Notes under the pieces: generated by a model | What the model was told of the DNA's origin: nothing | What the model saw: the letters and a program-made list of their open reading frames with translations, nothing else | The model's database searches: none | Made by a program: the position numbers and the translations under genes | Shown here: positions 1-5,025 of the stretch, piece by piece | Layout: each line of letters opens with the position of its first letter | Numbering within the stretch: the first letter of the stretch is position 1 | Origin: Caldora sp. SIO3E6 | GTDB taxonomy: Bacteria; Cyanobacteriota; Cyanobacteriia; Cyanobacteriales; Coleofasciculaceae | Assembly: GCA_010672185.1 (NCBI GenBank) | Contig: JAAHHL010000620.1 | Span: forward strand, 1-5,025 | Length of the DNA stretch: 5,025 bases | Reading direction: 5' to 3'

Positions 1-375
1 TCAAAACCTTTTGATCCAGATGAATTAGTAGCGATTGTAGAAAACTTGTTGGAACGTCGTACTGCCACATCAGGAGAAGGTAGCAACACAGAACTTGAAG
101 CGATCGCGCGACAGGTTGCAGAAATCCGAGGGTTGCTAGATCAGCGCACTGGCATTACTCAAACACCTCCACCAATCCGCATTGACCTTACACCAAGGGA
201 GCAGAGTGTCTTAGATTTGGTCGCCCAAGGGTTGATGAATAAAGAAATTGCTCGACGCCTAGAAACCAGTGTCCGCAATGTTGAGAAATACGTCAGCCGC
301 TTGTTTAGCAAAACTGGGACTAATAGTCGCACTGAATTAGTACGGTATGCTCTCGAACATGGTTTAACCAATTGA
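1..375 (+). CDS. Response regulator, C-terminal part (end of REC domain plus LuxR/NarL-type HTH); 5' end outside window
   Basis: The frame is open from base 1 to the TGA at 373-375 and gives 124 visible residues. They open with SKPFDPDELVAIV. This matches the end of a receiver domain, where a conserved Lys followed by Pro-Phe lies in the loop before the last helix, so a REC domain with the phospho-acceptor Asp should lie upstream. A charged helical linker follows (about 28-50). Residues about 62-120 form a LuxR/NarL-type helix-turn-helix: LTPREQSVLDLVAQG, then NKEIARRL, then a recognition-helix region around SVRNVEKYVSRL, ending with the typical SRTELVRYAL. The family acts as phosphorylation-controlled transcription factors in the cytoplasm, usually paired with a histidine kinase; no kinase is visible here. 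A TTG at 46 could be read as a start, but the receiver signature before it shows the gene begins outside the window. Target genes cannot be inferred. Confidence 0.93.
   Translation, partial: SKPFDPDELVAIVENLLERRTATSGEGSNTELEAIARQVAEIRGLLDQRTGITQTPPPIRIDLTPREQSVLDLVAQGLMNKEIARRLETSVRNVEKYVSRLFSKTGTNSRTELVRYALEHGLTN
100..107. repeat. HIP1 octamer GCGATCGC
   Basis: This is a perfect copy of the highly iterated palindrome abundant in many cyanobacterial genomes. It lies inside the response regulator gene. It supports the taxonomic reading; no local function is implied. Confidence 0.8.
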
Positions 376-409
376 TTAGGGTCTGCTGAATAAGTAATGA
401 GCAGTAGTA

Positions 410-421
410 GGACTTCAGTCC
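410..421. repeat. Short palindrome GGACTTCAGTCC after the response regulator
   Basis: Two 5-bp arms (GGACT/AGTCC) are separated by 2 bases, 35 bp downstream of the response regulator stop. The flank GCAGTAGTA precedes it. No T-run follows, so a rho-independent terminator is not supported. The element resembles small dispersed palindromes in cyanobacterial intergenic DNA. That resemblance is from memory and was not searched. Confidence 0.4.
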
Positions 422-489
422 AAAAAGAAGTCAAAAACTAGTTATATCAAGTGATTCAGCCATCCCTTTTCATTTTTAGTTTCTCGAGA

Positions 490-510
490 GTAATGAGTAA
501 TGAGTGAAGA
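490..510. repeat. Heptamer tandem repeat (GTAATGA), 2 exact copies plus 1 degenerate
   Basis: GTAATGA occurs at 490-496 and 497-503 and is followed by the variant GTGAAGA. A single further copy of AGTAATGAG lies near 393. The 7-bp period is typical of the short tandemly repeated repetitive (STRR) sequences described in filamentous cyanobacteria. Confidence 0.6.
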
Positions 511-586
511 GTTGATTAGGGATTCCCTCATGGAAGTGCAAGTCGTGGGATGCAAGCGTTGTTTGTTGAATGTTTAAGGAAGACAA

Positions 587-635
587 ATGACCAATGACCA
601 ATGACAAACAACAAACAACAAACAACAAACAACAC
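587..635. repeat. Composite heptamer repeat: ATGACCA x2 passing into ACAACAA-type units
   Basis: Seven consecutive 7-bp units keep one phase: ATGACCA, ATGACCA, ATGACAA, ACAACAA three times, then ACAACAC. Read in another phase, CAAACAA is repeated four times exactly at 605-632. The tract ends 3 bp from the stop codon of cysH, which reads in from the other side. Period and composition fit cyanobacterial STRR elements. The gradual change of unit suggests growth by slippage with substitution. Confidence 0.8.
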
Positions 636-637
636 TT

Positions 638-1525
638 TCACAATGAACTCGAATCTAGGCTCTCTGCTTCACCAATGGTTTGTGGCAAATGTAAGCCGCA
701 CTCCTGCTTAAGACCATTAAAACGGGTGTCGCGCTCGTGTTCGTCTTCTAAAGTAAGTGGTCGGCTGGAATGCCAGTCCCCAACGGTAGTGTACCCCAAG
801 TCAAAAAATGGGTGATAGGGTAACTCATTGGCCTGTAGGTATTCGTACACATCTTTGGCAGTCCAACGAAGAATCGGCAGTAATTTGTACAGTTTCTCTT
901 GTTGGTTGACCACCCGCAGACTCTTGCGGTGATTGGTTTGATCCCTACGCAAACCTGCTAGCCAAGCTGTCGCGTTAAGTTCCTTTAAGGCACGCTGCAT
1001 CGGCTCAACCTTGCGCATTTGATCGTAGCGGTTAAAAGCATCAACGTCATTTTGCTCCCAGAGACGACCATACAATGCTTCCATGCGTGCTGGAGAGATG
1101 GGGGACTGGTATACTTTCAGATTAAGCTGTAGCCGTTTAGTCAACTGTTCGGCAAATTGGTAGGTTTCTGGTGGTAAATAGCCAGTATCGATCCAAATTA
1201 CTGGAATTTCGGGGATGAGCCGGGTCACCAGGTGTAGCATGACTGCGGACTGAATACCAAAACTGGTACTCATAACCAAGCCATTGCCGAAAGTCTGTGC
1301 TGCATATTCGACAACTTGGGAAGCGGTGGTGTTGGCTAACTGCTGGTTTATTACCTCAAGATCCAGCTTGTACTTTTCTAATATGGCACTTGTCAATTGA
1401 TGATCTGATTCCTCATCCTGATACGGTTTTTTCAGTTCGGTTTCCTTGAGGTTGTTGGGGAAATGTTTTTGTTGGGTTACGACTCCCTCAACTTGGTCAT
1501 GAGCAATCAAATTCAGTTGTGGCAT
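638..1525 (-). CDS. cysH: Phosphoadenosine phosphosulfate (PAPS) reductase, thioredoxin-dependent
   Basis: The 295-residue protein reduces PAPS to sulfite and PAP with thioredoxin, in cytoplasmic assimilatory sulfate reduction. The PP-loop-like STSFGIQSAV lies at about 86-95, IDTGYLPPE at 112-120, RKVEPMQRALKELNA at 171-185, GLRRDQ at 191-196, VGDWHSSRP at 248-256 and the catalytic KQECGLH at 273-279. Cys276 is the only cysteine. APS reductases carry extra Cys pairs for a 4Fe-4S cluster, so this is the E. coli CysH type specific for PAPS. The ATG at 1523-1525 is preferred because it follows a purine-rich stretch; an in-frame GTG at 1562-1564 would add 13 basic residues and has no visible ribosome site. 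Even so, about 45 residues precede the first part that aligns with E. coli CysH, and about 16 follow the catalytic motif. A candidate promoter lies at 1703-1732. Confidence 0.95.
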   Translation of the reverse strand: MPQLNLIAHDQVEGVVTQQKHFPNNLKETELKKPYQDEESDHQLTSAILEKYKLDLEVINQQLANTTASQVVEYAAQTFGNGLVMSTSFGIQSAVMLHLVTRLIPEIPVIWIDTGYLPPETYQFAEQLTKRLQLNLKVYQSPISPARMEALYGRLWEQNDVDAFNRYDQMRKVEPMQRALKELNATAWLAGLRRDQTNHRKSLRVVNQQEKLYKLLPILRWTAKDVYEYLQANELPYHPFFDLGYTTVGDWHSSRPLTLEDEHERDTRFNGLKQECGLHLPQTIGEAESLDSSSL

Positions 1526-1702
1526 AGTTGTTTTCTTTTTTCTTGCTCTGGATATAGTGTGCACTTAGATTAGCACTAACTCTATCAATAAGGGGCTACA
1601 GAAGAAAGGTGATTCAAGAAAAATCAACTTCTTCTGACAATAGTTCCTCGTTATCACCGTAAGGTTCAACGGCGGGAGGCTTATTTCTTATCCTCAATTC
1701 AT

Positions 1703-1732
1703 ACTATAAGACATTTTGGAATAAATGGTCAA
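1703..1732 (-). promoter_or_regulatory. Candidate sigma70-type promoter for cysH
   Basis: On the minus strand TTGACC (1727-1732) is followed after 18 bp by TATAGT (1703-1708), a good match to the -35 and -10 consensus. The predicted start lies near 1695-1697, leaving an untranslated leader of about 170 nt before the cysH ATG. No NtcA-like GTA-N8-TAC site was evident beside it. Inferred from sequence only. Confidence 0.5.
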
Positions 1733-1791
1733 AAAATAAACTGCCTGCTAAGCTAAGACCCACTCGCCTTGGATGTTTCGGATGACAAATC

Positions 1792-1808
1792 ACAGGCAAG
1801 ATGCCTGT
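1792..1808. repeat. Hairpin repeat ACAGGCA-AGA-TGCCTGT
   Basis: Perfect 7-bp arms with a 3-nt loop are followed by TCCACAAAAAA on the plus strand. On the minus strand, the direction of both flanking genes, the T-run comes before the stem, so it is not a rho-independent terminator for the antiporter. The word CAGGCAAGATGCCTGTTCCAC looks like a dispersed element I associate with filamentous cyanobacteria. That is from memory and was not searched. Confidence 0.55.
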
Positions 1809-1918
1809 TCCACAAAAAACTGATGATTTAATTAGGTGCTTTCACCAGAGGTATCTTAGCTTACACAATTTCTGGGGTGTAAATTTTTCCCTAAACCCTA
1901 CACCACACCCTACCTCCT

Positions 1919-3046
1919 TTACTCCCTCTGCTCTTTGCCTTCAGTGCAATTGGAGATAAGTCTTTGACGTCTAGCTCGCAGGGCTCGCCAGGTAATTATC
2001 AACAAAGTTAAGATAGTCAGGGGCACAACAAATACCGTAACCACTAAGCTGAACCAGGGTAGACTCTGGTGTTCTGTAGAATCTAAAATTAGGTAGGTAG
2101 TATAGGCGACAAAGTAGCTCAAAAACAACAGCCCTTCCCAGCGGGAAACACTATTGCCCGTGAAAAAAATCGGCAAACAAGCGATCGCCACAGCCACCAT
2201 CACCGGGATATCGAGTCGTAGTGCTGCTGTCGAGATGGTGATACCCCCTGGTGCGATCGCGGCAGACAAGCCCAAGACTGCGAGAATATTAAAAATATTA
2301 CTACCTACCACGTTGCCTACTGCAATATCCTGTTCACCGCGCAGACTGGCAATAACAGAAGTGGCTAATTCCGGCAAAGATGTTCCCAAAGCAATAATGG
2401 TTAAGCCAATTACTAATTGGTTGATTCCCATTGCCTGAGCAATCTTCGTAGCATTGATGACCAACAAGCGTGAACCGAAGAGCAATAAAGCGAAACCAAC
2501 CAAGAGTAGCAGCAAATTGGTTAGACCTTGCGACCAAGACATTCTAATGCTTGTACCATATTCCTTAATATATTCATCTTGAACTTCTGGATTATTCTCT
2601 TTGTAGCTTTGGTAAATCAAAAATAGGGTATAGAGTACACCACCGATGAATAAGATAACGCCATCCGAGTTACCAATTGTGCCATCAAATCCGAAAAAAA
2701 ACATCAGTACCGATACCCCAATCATGAGCGGTACATCTAATTGAATTAACTGAGAAGAAACTCTCAGGGGGGCAATAGTAGCAGAAATGCCCAAAATTAA
2801 CAAAATATTACAAATGTTGCTGCCTACCACATTGCCTACCGCAATATCAGTGTGACCTGCTAGAGTAGAACGCAAAGCCACAGCCAATTCTGGTGAAGAA
2901 GTACCGTAAGCCACAACCGTTAAACCAATAACTAGGGGTGAGATTCCCAGCAGAGCAGCAAATTTCGACGCTCCCCGCACTAATGCCTCAGCACCTGCCA
3001 CCAACAGTACTAGTCCGAGTAATAAAACAATCAGTGAAGTAATCAT
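1919..3046 (-). CDS. CaCA-family cation antiporter (Ca2+/Na+ or Ca2+/H+ exchanger, YrbG-like)
   Basis: This 375-residue inner-membrane protein has the two inverted alpha-repeats of the Ca2+/cation antiporter superfamily. Alpha-1 has GTSSPELA at 48-55 and IAVGNVVGSN at 68-77; alpha-2 has GTSLPELA at 221-228 and IAVGNVVGSN at 241-250. Glu53 and Glu226 are the expected ion-coordinating acids. About ten or eleven hydrophobic segments are visible, near 2-22, 31-50, 73-93, 104-120, 129-146, 173-193, 208-230, 246-266, 277-296, 303-321 and 331-353. A hydrophilic loop (about 147-170, ENNPEVQDEY) separates the halves and the C-terminal tail is basic then polar. The length fits full-length prokaryotic members. 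It probably exports Ca2+ using a Na+ or H+ gradient; the counter-ion cannot be read from sequence. The ATG at 3044-3046 opens directly on the first membrane segment. No clear Shine-Dalgarno precedes it. Confidence 0.93.
   Translation of the reverse strand: MITSLIVLLLGLVLLVAGAEALVRGASKFAALLGISPLVIGLTVVAYGTSSPELAVALRSTLAGHTDIAVGNVVGSNICNILLILGISATIAPLRVSSQLIQLDVPLMIGVSVLMFFFGFDGTIGNSDGVILFIGGVLYTLFLIYQSYKENNPEVQDEYIKEYGTSIRMSWSQGLTNLLLLLVGFALLLFGSRLLVINATKIAQAMGINQLVIGLTIIALGTSLPELATSVIASLRGEQDIAVGNVVGSNIFNILAVLGLSAAIAPGGITISTAALRLDIPVMVAVAIACLPIFFTGNSVSRWEGLLFLSYFVAYTTYLILDSTEHQSLPWFSLVVTVFVVPLTILTLLIITWRALRARRQRLISNCTEGKEQRE
2181..2188. repeat. HIP1 octamer GCGATCGC
   Basis: A perfect HIP1 palindrome inside the antiporter gene, 65 bp from a second copy. 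It is a cyanobacterial genome signature with no known gene-specific role. Confidence 0.8.
2253..2260. repeat. HIP1 octamer GCGATCGC
   Basis: The second perfect HIP1 copy within the antiporter gene and the third in the window. Confidence 0.8.
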
Positions 3047-3076
3047 GCGATTTGGGATTTAGGAATGGGGATTGTC

Positions 3077-3096
3077 GCCACGGATAGATTCGTGGC
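3077..3096 (-). repeat. Hairpin GCCACG-8 nt-CGTGGC in the antiporter leader
   Basis: A perfect 6-bp inverted repeat with an 8-nt loop lies 30 bp before the antiporter ATG, within its likely mRNA leader. It could be a dispersed intergenic element or affect translation. The sequence does not decide between these. Confidence 0.4.
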
Positions 3097-3182
3097 TTGC
3101 AGATTGTTGAATTGGGAGAGGAAACAAATAAGCACAAAATTGGAGTTGTTTTGGAGACAAAGTTTACTGCTCCCTCTCCCCT

Positions 3183-3198
3183 TCCCCCCAAGGGGGGA
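3183..3198. repeat. GC-rich palindrome TCCCCCC-AA-GGGGGGA
   Basis: Two 7-base arms around AA sit in a pyrimidine-rich surrounding (CTCCCTCTCCCC on the left). No T-run follows on either strand, so it is not a typical rho-independent terminator. Confidence 0.5.
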
Positions 3199-3509
3199 CA
3201 CAGGAGGAGTAAAGGGAGTTGAGCTAGAACATTGACCAATCTCCAATCCATCAGGAGTAAAGCCTGTCGGTAGCCTTGTGGCTGTCTGTAAATCAAGCCT
3301 ATGTGCCCTCAATTGAGCGCTCACCTTAACTCTGTTGATTAACCATCGCGATCAGCAGTGTTTTTGCATTTAATCTTTGCATTGGTTTGAGGGGTAAGTC
3401 AGTTACTCTCAAGCCAAAGACTCTCTATTATTTCATATATATAGTTTACCATCTGGTGGAACTACTGCCGTGGCATAGCTAATTTGGTAGTTTAGAAACA
3501 GATGGGAGA

Positions 3510-3536
3510 GACAAGGGAGACAAGGAAGACAAGGGG
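3510..3536. repeat. Nonamer tandem repeat GACAAGGRA/G, three units
   Basis: GACAAGGGA, GACAAGGAA and GACAAGGGG follow one another without gaps. The same repeat recurs at 3660-3686 in the same orientation. Confidence 0.75.
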
Positions 3537-3559
3537 GTGAGCGAAAAAAAGGGTGGGGA

Positions 3560-3591
3560 GCGGAGGAGCGGAGGAGCGGAGGAGCGGAGGA
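3560..3591. repeat. Octamer tandem repeat GCGGAGGA, four exact copies
   Basis: Four perfect 8-bp units are embedded in a purine-rich stretch of about 100 bp (3500-3600). The exactness points to recent slippage expansion. Confidence 0.9.
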
Positions 3592-3659
3592 AGAAGAGAG
3601 AACTGATAATTTTTGGATACAACGCTCAAGAAATCCCACCCAAAATTTCGTTCACCCGA

Positions 3660-3686
3660 GACAAGGAGGACAAGGAAGACAAGGGA
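3660..3686. repeat. Second nonamer tract GACAAGGRR, three units
   Basis: GACAAGGAG, GACAAGGAA and GACAAGGGA repeat the unit seen at 3510-3536, 123 bp further on. Two tracts of the same family bracket the GCGGAGGA octamers. Confidence 0.75.
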
Positions 3687-3752
3687 GATGGGGAAAATTT
3701 CTATTCCACAGTCTTAGCTGTGTCGCTCCATTACCTATTCTATTTGTAAAAA

Positions 3753-5025
3753 ATGATGGAAAAGCTTACTAAAAAAACTTTCTTCCCTTCTGCCTCCTGC
3801 CTTCTGCCTCCTGCCTTCTGCCTTCTTGCAATTTATGGTTGTGCCAAAAGAGTCATTCCCAGCACAACCGTAGTAAAAACTGAACCTGTAATGAAAGAGG
3901 AGTTGAGTCAGGTTAAGCCCTTGCCTGGGGAGCAAGAGGCTCAGAACCGGTGGACTCCTCAACTAGAAGCCGAGTTTCAGATGAGAGCCCGTGAGGCAAT
4001 TAAGTATTATGCCGGTAGAGGCTACGGCAACACTCATGGAGAAAATGAGAAGCGTTCTTATCCCTTCGCCATGTTTGACTTTCTCGCTGGTAATCAAAAG
4101 CAGGCACTAGAGTTTTTGCAATCGGAAGACGCCGAAGCTAGAGATAACCGACATACTGGTGGTATTGACTACTATTATAGTTTCACCCTCAAAGTACAAA
4201 TCAGAAAATACTTCTTCTTCGGGCAATTTCTCAACCCTGATTATCGACAGAGGATGTTTGCAGGAGCCAAGAAGTGGACAGAGGAAGACCCCAAAGGACG
4301 CCCTCACCCAATTTATGGTAAGGGTAAAGGGGGTAATGGTTGGGGTCCAGAGGTTCGGGGTGGCTGGGTTGATGGGCGTAATACCGACAATCTCAGAGCG
4401 ATGCGCGAAGTAGGGGTTTACCTGATGGCAGAGGAAACAGGTAATGAAGATACCAGGCTGCTCTACAAACAGAAGCTTCACCGATATGTCTGGGCACTTT
4501 ATCACATCGGCATGGGAGAATGGGACTCAGAGAATTACCTTGGTCACACTTTTGCTGCTTACCTCAATCTCTACGATTTTGCCCAAGACCAAGAAGTAAA
4601 ACAATTAGGTAAGGCCGCTTTGGATTGGATGGCGGCAGCTGCTGCTTTGAAATATTATCGGGGAGGTTTTGGGGGACCGACTAAGCGGGATTACGGCAAA
4701 GGTAATGTAGTCTACGGTTCCAATACGGCTCGTCTATTCTCCCTCTATTTTGGGGATGTTACTTCGCCTAATCCTAAGCCAGAACGGGATATAATTCACC
4801 TAATTACTAGTAACTATCGACCACCAGCAGCGGTAGTGGCACTGGCACGGAAGCAGTTTGACAAGCCAGTGGAAATTTTGGCGACTAAACCTATCTATGA
4901 AAACTGGAAACCGGGAGGTGAGGAACAACCAGCCTATTGGGAAACTAGTTTTTTTAGCAATACCTATCAACTGGGTACTGTAGCTGCTAAGTTTGCCGAT
5001 GGTGATGTGGGAACATTCAAGTTAA
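3753..5025 (+). CDS. Uncharacterised exported protein, probable lipoprotein with helical (possibly alpha/alpha-toroid) body; 3' end outside window
   Basis: The frame is open to the window end and gives 424 residues. ATG codons at 3753 and 3756 come directly after an in-frame TAA at 3747-3749, so no earlier start exists; there is no clear Shine-Dalgarno. The N terminus is a signal peptide: MEKLTKK, a hydrophobic core from about 10 to 28, then IYGC with Cys30 as probable lipidation site, an imperfect lipobox. A polar linker (31-70) leads to a helical body. Aromatic and Gly-rich stretches stand out, such as AGRGYGNTHGENEKRSYPFAM (87-107), GWGPEVRGGWVDGRNTDNLRA (196-216), GEWDSENYLGHTFAAYLNLYDFA (255-277) and FGGPTKRDYG (306-315). 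Repeated helix pairs and the EWDSENY...LNLYDFA pattern recall (alpha/alpha)6-toroid, heparinase-like polysaccharide-active proteins, but I cannot assign a family or catalytic residues. It probably acts in the periplasm or outer membrane. The signal core is built from a tandem repeat. Confidence 0.88.
   Translation, partial: MMEKLTKKTFFPSASCLLPPAFCLLAIYGCAKRVIPSTTVVKTEPVMKEELSQVKPLPGEQEAQNRWTPQLEAEFQMRAREAIKYYAGRGYGNTHGENEKRSYPFAMFDFLAGNQKQALEFLQSEDAEARDNRHTGGIDYYYSFTLKVQIRKYFFFGQFLNPDYRQRMFAGAKKWTEEDPKGRPHPIYGKGKGGNGWGPEVRGGWVDGRNTDNLRAMREVGVYLMAEETGNEDTRLLYKQKLHRYVWALYHIGMGEWDSENYLGHTFAAYLNLYDFAQDQEVKQLGKAALDWMAAAAALKYYRGGFGGPTKRDYGKGNVVYGSNTARLFSLYFGDVTSPNPKPERDIIHLITSNYRPPAAVVALARKQFDKPVEILATKPIYENWKPGGEEQPAYWETSFFSNTYQLGTVAAKFADGDVGTFKL
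3790..3824 (+). repeat. Heptamer tandem repeat CTGCCTY, five copies, inside the signal-peptide coding sequence
   Basis: CTGCCTC, CTGCCTT, CTGCCTC, CTGCCTT and CTGCCTT follow without gaps, and a partial unit CTT follows. The unit and its 7-bp period match STRR-type repeats usually found between cyanobacterial genes. Here the tract codes for residues about 13 to 24 (SASCLLPPAFCL), the hydrophobic core of the signal peptide. Confidence 0.9.

Larger units (their letters stand above)
1526..1918. other. Intergenic region: cysH leader and promoter, short possible ORF, hairpin repeat
   Basis: This 393-bp gap lies between the antiporter stop and cysH. It holds the cysH promoter candidate (1703-1732), a leader of about 170 nt, a coding-like minus-strand reading frame of 27 codons (1614-1697) and a 7-bp-stem hairpin (1792-1808). 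A C/A-rich stretch built on CCCTACACC-like words lies near 1894-1917, next to the antiporter stop. I recognise no known riboswitch or tRNA, and no stem followed by a T-run that would end the antiporter transcript. Confidence 0.6.
3047..3752. other. Divergent non-coding region rich in short repeats
   Basis: This 706-bp gap separates the minus-strand antiporter from the plus-strand lipoprotein gene. Short ORFs exist on both strands, but their products are low-complexity translations of repeats (runs of Pro/Ser/Leu or Glu/Lys/Arg) and resemble nothing I know. The region holds a hairpin at 3077-3096, a C6/G6 palindrome at 3183-3198, an AT-rich stretch near 3431-3443 (CATATATATAG), tandem repeats at 3510-3536, 3560-3591 and 3660-3686, and a 5-bp-stem hairpin at 3707-3722 (CACAG/CTGTG). 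Promoters for both flanking genes are expected here, but I found no convincing -35/-10 pair for either. Confidence 0.6.

Noticed and set aside
594..815. Plus-strand 73-codon ORF starting in the ATGACCA repeat
   Set aside because: It starts in repeat sequence and then reads antisense through the conserved cysH C terminus.
1523..1564. Upstream GTG start for cysH (13 extra residues)
   Set aside because: There is no ribosome site before it and the added residues are a basic low-complexity string. The internal ATG follows a purine-rich stretch. It is not fully excluded.
2154..2438. Plus-strand 94-codon ORF
   Set aside because: It is an antisense shadow inside the well-supported antiporter gene.
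3183..3198. Rho-independent terminator
   Set aside because: The stem is GC-rich but no T-run follows it on either strand, and it lies upstream of the antiporter rather than after a gene.
2988..3324. Two overlapping minus-strand ORFs of 93 and 102 codons upstream of and overlapping the antiporter start
   Set aside because: Their products are Pro/Ser/Leu-rich translations of the C6/G6 palindrome and flanking repeats, overlap each other in different frames and resemble no family.
3433..3639. Minus-strand 68-codon ORF ending in SYATAVVPPDGKLYI
   Set aside because: Only the last 15 residues look protein-like. The rest translates the GCGGAGGA and GACAAGG repeats. It may be a gene remnant, but nothing supports an intact gene.
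3537..3749. Plus-strand 70-codon ORF before the lipoprotein gene
   Set aside because: It is a Glu/Lys/Arg low-complexity translation of the purine-rich repeats, with no domain.
587..3824. CRISPR array
   Set aside because: The repeats are 7-9 bp and directly adjacent, without unique spacers of regular length, and no cas gene is present.
4107..4505. Minus-strand 132-codon ORF and a plus-strand 84-codon ORF at 4159-4413
   Set aside because: Both lie inside the long plus-strand frame from 3753, which has far better coding character.

Overview
The window looks like chromosomal DNA of a filamentous cyanobacterium. Three HIP1 octamers (GCGATCGC) and several families of short tandem repeats, most with a 7-bp period, lie in or near the intergenic gaps. 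The proteins also have a cyanobacterial character. Placement below phylum level is not possible from the sequence alone.

Layout: (1) 1-375, plus strand, is the 3' end of a response regulator: the last part of a receiver domain, a helical linker and a LuxR/NarL-type DNA-binding domain. (2) 376-637 is a gap holding a small palindrome and two heptamer tracts. (3) 638-1525, minus strand, is cysH, a thioredoxin-dependent PAPS reductase of the Fe-S-free type. (4) 1526-1918 is a gap with a good sigma70-like promoter for cysH, a long leader that contains a short coding-like ORF, and a dispersed-looking hairpin. (5) 1919-3046, minus strand, is a CaCA-family cation antiporter with both alpha-repeats intact. 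(6) 3047-3752 is a non-coding divergent gap full of low-complexity, purine-rich tandem repeats. (7) 3753-5025, plus strand, is a long open frame that leaves the window without a stop. It encodes an unrecognised secreted protein or lipoprotein with a helical, possibly (alpha/alpha)-toroid, body.

The genes do not form an obvious pathway. cysH serves assimilatory sulfate reduction, the antiporter moves Ca2+ or other cations, and the last gene encodes an exported protein of unknown role. cysH and the antiporter share a strand but are 393 bp apart, and cysH has its own candidate promoter, so they are probably separate transcription units. The most unusual observation is that a 5-copy heptamer repeat (CTGCCTY), of a kind expected between genes, forms the hydrophobic core of the signal peptide of the last gene. 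This could have created the signal or make its expression sensitive to repeat number.
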